A stretch of 64,000 nt of DNA from Fuscovulum sp. (GCA_035192965.1 CP136571.1:1818501-1882500); one strand, 5' to 3'; counted from the first letter of the stretch, positions 17,399 through 27,037 are shown. Made by a program: numbers and translations. The notes: generated by a model not told the origin, from the sequence alone.

Positions 17399-19045
17399 AT
17401 GCCCTTTATGGATCGCAACGGCCGACCCCTTCCCGATCACCTGACCCGTACCGCCATGGCAGGCGGTCGAGACCCGATGACGCGGCGCGAGTTTCTGGCC
17501 ACCGCCACCGCCTTTGGCGCTTCTGCGGCCACGGCCTATGCCATGCTGGGCCTGCCTGCACCGGCCCTGGCACAGGAAACACCCGTGAAAGGGGGAACGC
17601 TGCGCGTGGGCATGCAGGTGATGGACCTGAAGGACCCCCGCACCGCGGACTGGTCGCAGATCGCGAACCTTGCGCGGCAGTTCCTTGAGCCGCTGGTCAA
17701 GTACACGCAGGACTTCACCTTTGAGGGCAAGCTTCTGGAAAGCTGGGAGGTGAACGCCGATGCCACCCAGTACACGCTCCGCATCCGTCCGGGTGTGACC
17801 TGGAACAACGGTGATGCATTCATTGCCGATGACGTGATCTTCAACATCAACCGGTGGTGCGACAAGTCGGCGGAAGGCAATTCCATGGCGTCCCGCTTCT
17901 CGGCGATGATCGACGATGCAACGGGCAAGGCGCGCGATGGGGCGATCGTGAAGGTCGACGACATGACGGTGCAACTGAACCTTGCGACGCCCGATATTGC
18001 CATCATCCCGAACATGGCGGACTATCCGGCACTTGTCGTCCACCGCAGTTATGAGGAGACGGGCTCCAATCTCGCGGCGAACCCGATCGGGACTGGCCCG
18101 TTCGAACTGGAGTTCCACGAAGTTGGCAGCAAGGCGCGTGTCGTGCGCCGCAAGGATGGCAAATGGTGGGGTGGTGAAGCATATCTCGATGCCATCGAGT
18201 TCACGGATTACGGCAACGATCCCGTCATCGAGATGAATGCCTGGGCCTCGGGCGAGGTTGATCTGAACCAGCAATCAGGGGAGAATTTCCTCGACTCCTT
18301 GGATGCGCTGGGCGCGACACGGAACACCATTGCGACCGCCAATACCGTTGTGGCGCGCATGAATGTGGCGCAGGAACCCTATACCGACAAGCGGGTGCGG
18401 CAGGCCATCCAGGCGGCGGTGGACAATGCCTTGGTGCTGGAACTGGGCATCTCGGGCCTTGGGACGGTCGGTGAAAACCACCATGTCAGCCCGATCCACC
18501 CGGAATACGCCGAACTGCCAAAGCAGACGCGCGATCCGGCAAAGGCCAAGGCGCTTTTGGAAGAGGCTGGCAAGGCGGAATTCGAGTTCGACCTGATCTC
18601 GATCGACCAAGATTATCATCAGGCCTCCTGCGACGCGATTGCCGCACAGGCGCGCGATGCCGGGATCAATATGAAGCGGACGGTCATTCCGGGCGCAACC
18701 TTCTGGAACGATTGGACGAAGTATCCTTTCTCGATGACCAACTGGAACATGCGCCCGCTTGGTGTGCAGGTTCTGGCGCTGGCCTATCGCTCGGGTGAGC
18801 CGTGGAACGAAAGCGCCTATGCCAACCCCGACTTCGACGCGAAGCTGGCGCAGGCGCTGGCCACAGCGGATGTCGACGCGCGGCGGGCGATCATGGCTGA
18901 GCTGGAGGCGATGCTGCAGGGCGATGGCGTCCTGATCCAGCCTTACTGGCAGAACGTCTATTCGCATTCAAACCCGAAGCTGAAGGGGTACCGCGTTCAC
19001 CAGACCTTCGAGATGGATCTGGGTGCCGTCTGGCTTGAGGCCTGA
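17399..19045 (+). CDS. Tat-exported ABC transporter substrate-binding protein, family 5
   Basis: A 548-residue periplasmic binding protein of the dipeptide/oligopeptide/nickel group. The N-terminus carries a twin-arginine signal (MTRREFLATA at 27-36, then a hydrophobic Ala-rich stretch and ALAQE cleavage region). KGGTLRVGMQ opens the mature domain, and FTFEGKLLESWEV with TYTLRIRPGVTWNNG matches the family signature. AAGGAG is 7 bases upstream of the ATG. No permease or ATPase gene follows, which is unusual: it may share components encoded elsewhere or be a remnant of a full system. Likely ligand: the substrate of the neighbouring enzymes. Confidence 0.92.
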   Translation: MPFMDRNGRPLPDHLTRTAMAGGRDPMTRREFLATATAFGASAATAYAMLGLPAPALAQETPVKGGTLRVGMQVMDLKDPRTADWSQIANLARQFLEPLVKYTQDFTFEGKLLESWEVNADATQYTLRIRPGVTWNNGDAFIADDVIFNINRWCDKSAEGNSMASRFSAMIDDATGKARDGAIVKVDDMTVQLNLATPDIAIIPNMADYPALVVHRSYEETGSNLAANPIGTGPFELEFHEVGSKARVVRRKDGKWWGGEAYLDAIEFTDYGNDPVIEMNAWASGEVDLNQQSGENFLDSLDALGATRNTIATANTVVARMNVAQEPYTDKRVRQAIQAAVDNALVLELGISGLGTVGENHHVSPIHPEYAELPKQTRDPAKAKALLEEAGKAEFEFDLISIDQDYHQASCDAIAAQARDAGINMKRTVIPGATFWNDWTKYPFSMTNWNMRPLGVQVLALAYRSGEPWNESAYANPDFDAKLAQALATADVDARRAIMAELEAMLQGDGVLIQPYWQNVYSHSNPKLKGYRVHQTFEMDLGAVWLEA

Positions 19046-19059
19046 TCGAACAAAGTCCC

Positions 19060-19093
19060 GGCCCGAAGGCTTCACTGAGCCTGCCTTCGGGCC
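19060..19093 (+). terminator. Stem-loop after the substrate-binding protein gene
   Basis: GGCCCGAAGGC (19060-19070) pairs perfectly with GCCTTCGGGCC (19083-19093) around a 12-base loop. There is no T-run. It could stabilise the abundant binding-protein mRNA or partly terminate before the amidohydrolase gene. Confidence 0.55.
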
Positions 19094-19281
19094 CTGCCCA
19101 ATCCCTGCGAACGGACCCGGAAAATAGCCTGTCACAGATTGATGCCGTCGGATTCAATCACATCGACGGAACATCACCGCGCCACCAGCTCTTTCGGACA
19201 CGACCATTGGAAAAGGCAGTTTGAAAGCTTCGACCGGATCAAGGCCGGGTTCTGACCGGATCACCTCAGGAGTAAGACGTC

Positions 19282-20640
19282 ATGCCGCCCGAAACCGGTC
19301 TGCGCATTCCGCAGGACAATCGTTTTGTTCTGTCCAACGCCCGGGTTCCGGCCGAACTGGCCGTGGACCCGCCTCTGGGAGCATGGCGGGATGCAGAGGG
19401 CGCCTTGCTGCTGGATCTGCTGGTTGATGACGGTCGGATCGCGGCACTTTTCCCGGCGGGAAAGGCGCCTGATGCCGGGGGTCGTGTCGACTTGGAGGGG
19501 CGCCACCTCTGGCCCGCCTTCATCGACATGCACACCCATCTTGATTGCGGCCATGCGATTCCCCGTGTCCGGCCGGACGGCACGATCCATGGCGGATTTT
19601 CCCTGACCGCAGAGGACTGGCCACGCTGGACGGACGAGGACCTGGATCTGAGAATGGAGTTCGGTCTCCGCTGCGCCCATGCGCATGGCGTTGCCGCCTT
19701 GCGCAGCCATGTCGATAGCGAGACGCTTGCCTATTCCCGGCACCATTGGCGCGCGTTGGACCGGATGCGCGCAAAGTGGGCGGGCAGGGTTGATCTGCAA
19801 GGCGTGACCATCTGTGCGATGGAGGCGTGGATTGGCCCAGAAGCGCGCGCGCTTGCGGACCTGGCGGCGGATATGGGCGGCATCCTTGGTGGGGTTACCG
19901 ATACGCTGGACCGGGGCGAGAACGGCACATATGACGCGCTGGGGCAGGCGCTTGACCGTCTTTTTGCCTTGGCAGGGGAGCGGGGGCTGGATGTCGATCT
20001 GCATGTCGACCAGACCGAGGACCTTTCCGCCTTCACGATCCCCGAAATCGCCAAGGCCCGGTTACGCAGCGGATTTCAGGGGCGTGTGGTTCTGGGCCAT
20101 TGCGTGAATCTTTCGCTGATGCCGCCAGAGATCATCGACCGGACGCTGGCCCTTGCCCGCGAGGCCGACCTTGCATTTGTGTCGATGCCGACACCGATGA
20201 TGTATCTGATGGACCGAAAGCCGGGCCGCACACCGCGTTGGCGTGGGGTCACGGCGGCGAAGGAAATCCGCGCGGCCGGGCTGCCCTTAGCCATCGGTGG
20301 CGACAACTGCCGCGACGCCTGGTTCGCTTATGGCGATCACGACATGCTGGATACGCTGAAACAGGCGATCCGGGTCTTTCAGGCCGACGAGCCGCTTGCG
20401 GGCAGCCTTGCTATGGCCAGTCGTGTGCCCGCCGACCTGATCGGGCGGCCTGACCTTGGGCGCATCGGCGCGGGCCTTCCAGCCAATCTGGTGATCTTTC
20501 AGGCCCGCAGCCTGAACGTCATTCTGGCGCGTGATCAGGCTGACCGGATCGTCCTGAATGCCGGGCGGCGAGTGACCGATCCCTTGCCGCATCATCATGA
20601 GCTTGAAGCCGCCCTCGGGCTGGCCGACACTGTATCGTGA
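19282..20640 (+). CDS. Cytosine deaminase-like amidohydrolase
   Basis: A 452-residue metal-dependent hydrolase. FIDMHTHLDCGHAIPR carries the HxH metal motif; later SHVDSET, LHVDQTED (His ligand), VLGHCVNLS (second His) and IGGDNCRDAWFAYGDHDML with the catalytic Asp complete the cytosine-deaminase-like set. The C-terminal PANLVIFQAR matches the amidohydrolase beta-sandwich. TCAGGAGT precedes the ATG. Family members deaminate cytosine, isocytosine or creatinine-like rings. Position suggests a step after or before the creatininase-type enzyme. Confidence 0.9.
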   Translation: MPPETGLRIPQDNRFVLSNARVPAELAVDPPLGAWRDAEGALLLDLLVDDGRIAALFPAGKAPDAGGRVDLEGRHLWPAFIDMHTHLDCGHAIPRVRPDGTIHGGFSLTAEDWPRWTDEDLDLRMEFGLRCAHAHGVAALRSHVDSETLAYSRHHWRALDRMRAKWAGRVDLQGVTICAMEAWIGPEARALADLAADMGGILGGVTDTLDRGENGTYDALGQALDRLFALAGERGLDVDLHVDQTEDLSAFTIPEIAKARLRSGFQGRVVLGHCVNLSLMPPEIIDRTLALAREADLAFVSMPTPMMYLMDRKPGRTPRWRGVTAAKEIRAAGLPLAIGGDNCRDAWFAYGDHDMLDTLKQAIRVFQADEPLAGSLAMASRVPADLIGRPDLGRIGAGLPANLVIFQARSLNVILARDQADRIVLNAGRRVTDPLPHHHELEAALGLADTVS

Positions 20641-20662
20641 TCCTTTTTCCGGGGACTTCGCC

Positions 20663-21985
20663 ATGCACCTGATCGACTTTCTTCATGGTTTGCGCTGGCA
20701 GGATGTTCCTGCCCCGGTGCAGGATCGCACGCGCGATTTCCTTGTCGATCTGCTGGGCGTGGCCGCGGGCGGGATCGGCACCCGCTTGAGCCGGATCATC
20801 CGGGATCACGCGGCGGACCAGTTCGCCCCCGGTTCTGCCCCGGCCCGCATGATTCTGGACGGTCGCGCGGTCAGCCCTGCGGGAGCCACGCTTGCGGGGG
20901 GCATGACAATTGACGCCTATGACGCCCATGACGGCCATCGCCTGACCAAGGGCCATGCAGGTTGCGCGGCCCTTCCTGCCGCAATGGCGATGGCAGAGGC
21001 GACGGCCAAGCTGGACGGTGGCGATCTGATGGTGTCGCTTCTGCTTGGCTACGAGATCGGCACCCGCGCGGGGATAGCCCTGCACCGAACCGCCTGCGAC
21101 TATCATACCAGCGGGGCATGGACGGCGCTTTCCTGTGCGGTCATAGGCGCCCGCTATCTGGGGCTGACGGCTGACCAGACTGGCCACGCGCTTGGCATCG
21201 CGGAATACCACGGCCCACGCAGCCAGATGATGCGCTGCATCGACCATCCGACGATGCTGAAGGATGGCTCGGGTTGGGGCGGAATGGCGGGGGTTTCTGC
21301 AGCCTATCTGGCAAGGTCGGGCTTCACCGGCGCGCCTGCGGTGACAGCGGATGGAGCCGATGTGGCCGACCTTTGGGGCGATCTTGGCCAGACCTGGCGG
21401 GTGATGGAGCAGTATTACAAGCCCTTTCCGGTCTGTCGTTGGGCGCAGCCACCCGTTCAGGCGGTTCTGTCGCTGATGCAGGGGCACGGTTTGCGGTCGA
21501 CGGACGTCGCGCGGATCGAGATCGTGACCTTCCACCAGTCCTTGCGTCTTGCGACGCGCACGCCATCGACCACCGAAGAGGCGCAGTATTCCACGGCATT
21601 TCCCGCAGCCGTCGCTGCCGTACGCGGCACCATCGGGGCCGCAGACATCACCGAGGCGGCATTCGCCGACCCCGAAATCCGGCGACTTTCTGAGGGCATG
21701 GTGGTCACCGAATCCGACGCCTACAACGCCGCCTTCCCAGCCCGCCGGTTCGCCCATGCCGTATTGGTTCTACAGGATGGAACCCGGCTTGAATCGCCGC
21801 CCACCGAAGCGCGTGGCGACCCTGAGGCGATGGTCAGCCGCGATGAAATGCACGGCAAGTTCCACGCCTGCGCCGATCCGGTTCTTGGGGCCGCCAAGGC
21901 CATTGCCTTGCGCAAGGCGGCAGAGGGGCTTGGGCATGGGCAGTCCATCGAAAGCCTGCTCGATCTGGCCGTGACCCCGGTCTGA
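20663..21985 (+). CDS. MmgE/PrpD family protein
   Basis: A 440-residue member of the 2-methylcitrate dehydratase superfamily. GGMTIDAYDAHDGHRLTKGHAG holds the conserved Asp/His/Lys cluster near residue 90, and MLKDGSGWGGMAGVSAAYLA the second conserved block. The ATG at 20663 has GGGGA upstream; an in-frame ATG at 20597 would overlap the previous gene. Many members are not methylcitrate dehydratases and act on other small hydroxy acids or cyclic compounds (for example isomerases in heterocycle breakdown). No prpB or prpC gene is nearby, so propionate use is unlikely. Last gene of the rightward cluster. Confidence 0.9.
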   Translation: MHLIDFLHGLRWQDVPAPVQDRTRDFLVDLLGVAAGGIGTRLSRIIRDHAADQFAPGSAPARMILDGRAVSPAGATLAGGMTIDAYDAHDGHRLTKGHAGCAALPAAMAMAEATAKLDGGDLMVSLLLGYEIGTRAGIALHRTACDYHTSGAWTALSCAVIGARYLGLTADQTGHALGIAEYHGPRSQMMRCIDHPTMLKDGSGWGGMAGVSAAYLARSGFTGAPAVTADGADVADLWGDLGQTWRVMEQYYKPFPVCRWAQPPVQAVLSLMQGHGLRSTDVARIEIVTFHQSLRLATRTPSTTEEAQYSTAFPAAVAAVRGTIGAADITEAAFADPEIRRLSEGMVVTESDAYNAAFPARRFAHAVLVLQDGTRLESPPTEARGDPEAMVSRDEMHGKFHACADPVLGAAKAIALRKAAEGLGHGQSIESLLDLAVTPV

Positions 21986-22078
21986 GTGGGGCGTCGGCCG
22001 GATCGCTCCATCCAGAGCGCGCCGGACTGTACCTTTTGCCGGATCGGGCAGGGCAAGCGAAGCGACCAGAGTGGCTGG

Positions 22079-24514
22079 CTAAGCTCGCAACCGCTTGCCG
22101 TCTGGATCGAAGGCGGCCCCTTCCAACACCCGTGCGGGATGCGGGCGACCCAGAACCATCACCTGCAACTCCGACCCGGCGGCGATGTCGGGCCGCAGAT
22201 AGGCGAGCGCCAAGGACTGCCCGACATGGTAGCCATAGGCTCCGGACGAGACCTTTCCGGCGGGTTTGCCCTGCAGGTCAAATATCGGCTCTCCCCCCGT
22301 CGCATCCGCTGTGGTCGTCTCGACCACCAGTGTCCGCAGCACCTCACGCGGGGGACGGGACGCAATGGTCTGCCAAGCTGCCTTGTTCAGAAACTCCTTG
22401 TCGGCCTTTATGAGCCCCACCAACCCCGTTTCCTGTGGCCAGTATTCCGGCGAATAATCACGGCCCCATGACCCGTAGCCCTTTTCGACCCGAAGGCTCA
22501 TCAGCGCACGGGAACCGACCGGACCCGCGCCAATTTCTTGACCTGTTTGCAAAAGGGCCGCGTAAAGCCTTGGCTGATCGGCCTCGGCACAATGCAGTTC
22601 CCAACCGAGATCGCCGGTAAAGCTGACCCGCAAGGCGATGCAGGGCACGCCCGCCACATCGATCCGGGCTGACCGCATGAAGGGGAAGGCGTTGTTCGAG
22701 AGATCGGCATTCGTCAAACGCGTGAGCAGATCACGAGCGAGCGGTCCGGCCACGTTGAACCCAGCCATCGCTTCGGTTGCGCTTTCCCAAACCGTGCCCG
22801 CAGGCAATGGCACCGCATCGAAGAAGCGCCTATGATAGCGTTCGGCCATGCCCGACCCGACCATGAAATAGTCGTCCGGGCCGAGACATGTGACGGTGAA
22901 ATCCCCGGCAATCCCGCCGCGCTTGCCGATCAGGGGGGCAAGGCAGGACCGGCCCGGAATGCCCGGTATCCGGTTGGCCAGCAGTGCCTCCAGCCAGTCC
23001 TTGGCCGCGGGCCCCGTGATCCGGTAGCGGGCGAAGTTCGAGATGTCGATGATCCCGGCGCGGTCGCGCAGCATCCGTGCCTCGCGGCCTACGGGTGCCC
23101 ACCAGTTCTGCCGGTCAAACCCGATGCTTTCCTCTTTCGGTTCGCCGTCGGCGGCGAACCAGAGGGGGTGTTCCCAGCCATAGTTGAGGCCGAATACCCC
23201 GCCCATCGCCTTTTGGGTTTCAAAGATCGGGCGGGTGCGCACCGGACGACCCGCTGCACGTTCCTCGTTCGGGAAATGGATCTTGAAGCGGTTGGCGTAT
23301 TGGTCGCGGACACGGGCCTTTGTGAAATCCTTGCCCGCCCAAGCACCGAACCGCGCGAGGTCCCAGCCGAACATGTCCAGCTTCGGCTCCCCCTCGACAA
23401 TCCACTCTGCCGAAAGCAGCCCGAGGCCCCCGGACTGCGAGAACCCCGGGATTATCCCGTTGCAGCAGAAGAAATTACGCAATTCGGGTACCGGGCCGAA
23501 AAGTGCGCTGGAATCCGGAGACCAAATCATTGGCCCGTTAATGACGCGCTTGATCCCCGCCGTTCCCACCACGGGGACACGGTCGATGGCACGCAGCATG
23601 TTGGGTTCGATCCGTTCGAGATCATCGGCAAAGAGTTCGTGGCCAAACCCACTGGGTGTGCCGTCTTCAGCCCAGAACTTCATGTCGCGCTCGTAAGCAC
23701 CGACCAGAAGGCCTTTGCCCTCCTGCCGCAGGTAATACTCGCCATCCCGGTCAGCGACCGATGGCAGGCGGCGGTCCATCGCGGCAATCTCGGGGATGGT
23801 TTCGGTAACGAAATACTGGTGTTCGGTCGGAATCAGGGGGAGAGCGATCCCCGCCAGCGCCGCCACTTCCCGTGCCCAGAGGCCAGCAGCGTTCACCACC
23901 CATTGAGTGTGCACCTCTCCCAAAGGCGTTTCCACGATCCATGAGCCGTCCGGCTGAGCCCGCGTCGCCGTCACGGGGCAGTTGCGGTGAATCTGCGCGC
24001 CCCGTGCCCGGGCGCCTGCAGCATAGGCCATCGTCACGCCTGACGGGTCGACATTGCCGCCTTGCGGTTCATACATGATGCAGCGGATGCCGTCGAAGTT
24101 CACCAGCGGATGCAGACGCTCGGCCTCGTCCCGGCGCACTTCGTGGAAATCCATCCCGTAGTAGCGCGCCTTTGCAGCCTGCAGGCGAAGCTGATGTTCG
24201 CGCGCCTCGGTCTGGGCCAGATAGAGCGAACCGGGCTGGAAGATGCCGCAGCCTTGACCCGTCTCAGCCTCCAATTCCTTGTAGAGGCCCATCGTGTAGT
24301 GCTGCAGACGACTGATGTTGGTCTGGTCGTGCAGCCCGTGGATATTGGCCGCCGCATGCCAGGTAGAACCGCTGGTCAATTCCGAACGTTCCAACAGGAC
24401 CACATCCGTCCAACCGAGCTTGGTCAGGTGGTACAGGATCGAACAGCCCACCAGCCCGCCGCCGATCACAACAGCTTGGGCATGGGATTTCAGCTTTGTC
24501 TCAGGGCTCGTCAT
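22079..24514 (-). CDS. Dimethylglycine/sarcosine dehydrogenase-type flavoprotein with GcvT domain
   Basis: An 811-residue protein, the usual length for the family. N-terminal FAD Rossmann motif VVIGGGLVGCSILYHL (about 12-27), then the SGSTWHAAANIHGLHD segment with the flavinylation-region His. The C-terminal half (about 430-811) is an aminomethyltransferase (GcvT) folate domain ending RVLEGAAFDPDGKRLRA. The family oxidatively removes N-methyl groups and transfers the C1 unit to tetrahydrofolate. The start ATG at 24514 lies inside the end of the MttB-like gene (14-base overlap), so the two are translationally coupled. Substrate probably an N-methylated amine or amino acid. Confidence 0.9.
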   Translation of the reverse strand: MTSPETKLKSHAQAVVIGGGLVGCSILYHLTKLGWTDVVLLERSELTSGSTWHAAANIHGLHDQTNISRLQHYTMGLYKELEAETGQGCGIFQPGSLYLAQTEAREHQLRLQAAKARYYGMDFHEVRRDEAERLHPLVNFDGIRCIMYEPQGGNVDPSGVTMAYAAGARARGAQIHRNCPVTATRAQPDGSWIVETPLGEVHTQWVVNAAGLWAREVAALAGIALPLIPTEHQYFVTETIPEIAAMDRRLPSVADRDGEYYLRQEGKGLLVGAYERDMKFWAEDGTPSGFGHELFADDLERIEPNMLRAIDRVPVVGTAGIKRVINGPMIWSPDSSALFGPVPELRNFFCCNGIIPGFSQSGGLGLLSAEWIVEGEPKLDMFGWDLARFGAWAGKDFTKARVRDQYANRFKIHFPNEERAAGRPVRTRPIFETQKAMGGVFGLNYGWEHPLWFAADGEPKEESIGFDRQNWWAPVGREARMLRDRAGIIDISNFARYRITGPAAKDWLEALLANRIPGIPGRSCLAPLIGKRGGIAGDFTVTCLGPDDYFMVGSGMAERYHRRFFDAVPLPAGTVWESATEAMAGFNVAGPLARDLLTRLTNADLSNNAFPFMRSARIDVAGVPCIALRVSFTGDLGWELHCAEADQPRLYAALLQTGQEIGAGPVGSRALMSLRVEKGYGSWGRDYSPEYWPQETGLVGLIKADKEFLNKAAWQTIASRPPREVLRTLVVETTTADATGGEPIFDLQGKPAGKVSSGAYGYHVGQSLALAYLRPDIAAGSELQVMVLGRPHPARVLEGAAFDPDGKRLRA

Positions 24515-26027
24515 CGCCGATCTCTTCCCGCCGCTTTGCGACATAGGCTTCCAGTTCTTCGCGGATGGCAGGGTCCATCGGCGGCTCTTCATATTCAGCC
24601 AACGCCTGTTGCCAGAGGTCGGTCGCGCGGGCGTCTGCCTCTTTCGCACCCGCAAGCGCCCAGTTCTCGTACCCCCGCCAGTCCGACAGCATCGGCTGGT
24701 AGAAGGCATTTTCATAGCGCGCCATGGTATGCGCCGCACCGAAGAAATGGCCGCCTGCGGGCACATCGCGGATCGCCTCGAAGCCGAGTTCATCAGCATC
24801 CCATTTCAGCGGCCGCAGGAATTCCACGATGTTCTGAAGGATTTCCACATCCAGGATCAGCTTCTCGTAGCTGGCGGTCAAGCCACCCTCGAGCCACCCC
24901 GCCGCGTGATAGATCAGGTTCGCACCGCCTATCACCGCACCCCACGTCGCCATCGACGTTTCATAGGCCGCCTGCAGATCGACGGCGTTCGAGGCATTGG
25001 CATTCGAGGTTCGGTAGGGCAATCCGTATCGCCGCGCCAGCTGGCCCGCGATCACGTTGGCTTTGGTGTTCTCTGGCGTGCCAAAGGCTGGCGCGCCCGA
25101 GCGCATGTCGACATTGCTGGTGAAGGCGCCGTACATCACCGGCGTGCCGGCACGGACAAGCTGCGTCAGGACGACACCGAACAGCGCCTCGGCATTCTGT
25201 TGGGCCATGGCGGCGGGCAGGGAGACCGGGGTCATCGCTCCCATCAATGTGAAGGGGGTGATGGTGACAGGCTGGCCATGCTCGGCCATGGCGATGAGGC
25301 CATCGCCCATCGCGTCATCCAGAAGCCGTGGCGAGTTGATCGAGATGATGGTTGTGACGCCGGGGTCGCGGGCCATATCCTCAAGGCTGATGCCCCGCGA
25401 AATGGCCATCATGCGGATCCCGTCCATCGCCCGGCCCCTGCCGATGGCGGTGCAATGGAAGGTCAGGTCCGAGAGCGTGAGGTTGGCGAAATAGGTGTCC
25501 AGATGCCGGTTGTTGGCGGGCAGTTCCTGCGGCGCGGTCACCTGGTTGCCGATCATATGGATGGCGTTGAAATGATGCGCCAACCGGATGAAGTTGCGAT
25601 AGTCGTCAAGGTTCCCGGATCTGCGTCCGTTCACCCGATCATGCACATTCGGCGGTCCCGCCACCAAGCCAAAGGCCAGATGATTGCCGCCAAGGTTCAC
25701 ACGCTTTGCGGGGTTGCGCGGGGTGAGCGTGAATTCCCGTGGTACGGTGGATAACGCGGCTTCGACGAGGGTTTCGTCGATCCGCACGAGGCCATCGTCG
25801 TCGATCCTGGCCCCTGCGGTCGCGAAGAGGGCACGGACATTTGCACCCATCACCTTCACCCCGAGTTCCTTCAGGATGCGGATCGAGGTGTCGTGCAAGT
25901 CCTGCATCTGATCGCCGGACAGAATCTCCATCGGCGCGTAGGCGTTCCGGACGCTTTCCCATGGGAGTTGGGCGATGCTGGCCCCGGCCTTTTCGCGCCG
26001 CCCTCGTCTTGCTTCCCGCATCGCCAT
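24501..26027 (-). CDS. Trimethylamine methyltransferase (MttB) family protein, non-pyrrolysine
   Basis: A 508-residue MttB homologue with no in-frame TAG, so it belongs to the large pyrrolysine-free group (glycine betaine methyltransferase type). Visible landmarks: LSGDQMQDLHDTSIRILKEL near the N-terminus, FGLVAGPPNVHD, and TSNANASNAVDLQAAYETSM with WGAVIGGANLIYHAAGWLEG in the C-terminal TIM barrel. GTG/ATG options were compared: the ATG at 26027 has AGGA 8 bases upstream. No corrinoid protein gene is seen anywhere in the window. It is divergent from a LysR gene and overlaps the flavoprotein gene. Likely acts on a quaternary amine (betaine). Confidence 0.88.
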   Translation of the reverse strand: MAMREARRGRREKAGASIAQLPWESVRNAYAPMEILSGDQMQDLHDTSIRILKELGVKVMGANVRALFATAGARIDDDGLVRIDETLVEAALSTVPREFTLTPRNPAKRVNLGGNHLAFGLVAGPPNVHDRVNGRRSGNLDDYRNFIRLAHHFNAIHMIGNQVTAPQELPANNRHLDTYFANLTLSDLTFHCTAIGRGRAMDGIRMMAISRGISLEDMARDPGVTTIISINSPRLLDDAMGDGLIAMAEHGQPVTITPFTLMGAMTPVSLPAAMAQQNAEALFGVVLTQLVRAGTPVMYGAFTSNVDMRSGAPAFGTPENTKANVIAGQLARRYGLPYRTSNANASNAVDLQAAYETSMATWGAVIGGANLIYHAAGWLEGGLTASYEKLILDVEILQNIVEFLRPLKWDADELGFEAIRDVPAGGHFFGAAHTMARYENAFYQPMLSDWRGYENWALAGAKEADARATDLWQQALAEYEEPPMDPAIREELEAYVAKRREEIGDDEP

Positions 26028-26167
26028 CCCTCGTCCTTTTTCACAGCCTAAAACCTTGGCAGAAAGAGTCACGAAACCGAAACGGGGGCCTGAACCCAAG
26101 TTATTCTGGGGCATAGTCGGTGGCCGGACCAGCCGGGATCGACTAATCTGCCGGCAGGAGAGACGCG

Positions 26168-27037
26168 ATGAAGTATCTGCCACCCTTGAATTACATCCGG
26201 TCGTTCGAGGCCTCTGCCCGCCACCTGAGCTTTACAAAGGCGGCCGAGGAGTTGCGCATGACCCAAGCGGCCGTCTCCGGCCATGTGCGGGCGCTGGAGC
26301 AGTTCATTGGACGCCCCCTTTTCTACCGCGCGCCGCGCAGCCTGACGCTGACCGAAGTCGCATCGGCCTACCTTCCGGCATTGCAACGCGCCTTGGCGCA
26401 GATCGATGTGGCCACGGGGCAAGTGCAGACCGTCCGGCACCGAAAGGAGGTCACGATTGCCTGTCCGGCAAGCCTTGCCACCAATTGGCTTCCCGAGCGT
26501 CTGAGCGCTTATCGGGCCGAGAACCCGGAGGTCGAAGTCACTGTTCACGCGACGATATGGGCGGAATCCACCGAACAGATTGTCGATCTACGGATCATTC
26601 CCCGCCATGTCAGCCAACCACTTGTAGGCGAGAGCTTGGGAGAAGAGCGATTGGTCATGGTCTGTCGGCCTGATTTCTTGACCGGGCCGGATCCCATGCA
26701 CGTGCCTGCCGACGTCCTGAAGAAGGGCCTGATCCATATCCTTGGCCGACAGGAGTTGTGGGAGGCCTTTGCGCACCATCACGGAATCCCCGACCTGCCA
26801 CTTGTGCAGGGTCTGAAGACAGACAGTTCCAACGTGGCCTTGGAAATGGCCATCGCTGGGTTGGGCTGCGCGGTCACACTGGCTTCGCTGGCCGAGGTTC
26901 ACGTGCGGCGTGGGTCGCTTGTGGAGCCGTTCCCCGGCAGGATCGCGAGCGGATGGGGCTATGATCTGCGACCCGGCGAATTGAGCCCTACAAGAGCAAG
27001 CGAAAAGCTCATGCAGTTCCTGTTGAAACAGGTTTAG
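26168..27037 (+). CDS. LysR family transcriptional regulator (GcvA-like)
   Basis: A 289-residue LTTR starting MKYLPPLNYIRSFEASARHL with FTKAAEELRMTQAAVSGHVR as helix-turn-helix. The form is that of GcvA/AmpR-type regulators. GGCAGGAGAG precedes the ATG. It is divergent from the MttB-like gene, 140 bases apart, and probably regulates the methyltransferase/demethylase pair. Confidence 0.92.
   Translation: MKYLPPLNYIRSFEASARHLSFTKAAEELRMTQAAVSGHVRALEQFIGRPLFYRAPRSLTLTEVASAYLPALQRALAQIDVATGQVQTVRHRKEVTIACPASLATNWLPERLSAYRAENPEVEVTVHATIWAESTEQIVDLRIIPRHVSQPLVGESLGEERLVMVCRPDFLTGPDPMHVPADVLKKGLIHILGRQELWEAFAHHHGIPDLPLVQGLKTDSSNVALEMAIAGLGCAVTLASLAEVHVRRGSLVEPFPGRIASGWGYDLRPGELSPTRASEKLMQFLLKQV

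Noticed and set aside
15928..17418. Long open frame of nearly 500 codons on the minus strand
   Set aside because: It is antisense to the FAD oxidoreductase gene and arises from its strong G/C-ended codon use; no protein family is recognisable.
24515..24799. In-frame N-terminal extension of the dimethylglycine dehydrogenase-like gene
   Set aside because: It is the antisense-phase image of the MttB-like gene's end (Arg/Ser-rich); the FAD motif begins shortly after 24514.
24501..26027. Pyrrolysine as an explanation for the amber codons
   Set aside because: The MttB-like gene has no TAG, no pyl genes are visible, and the TAG sites replace Trp or Ser positions in unrelated genes.
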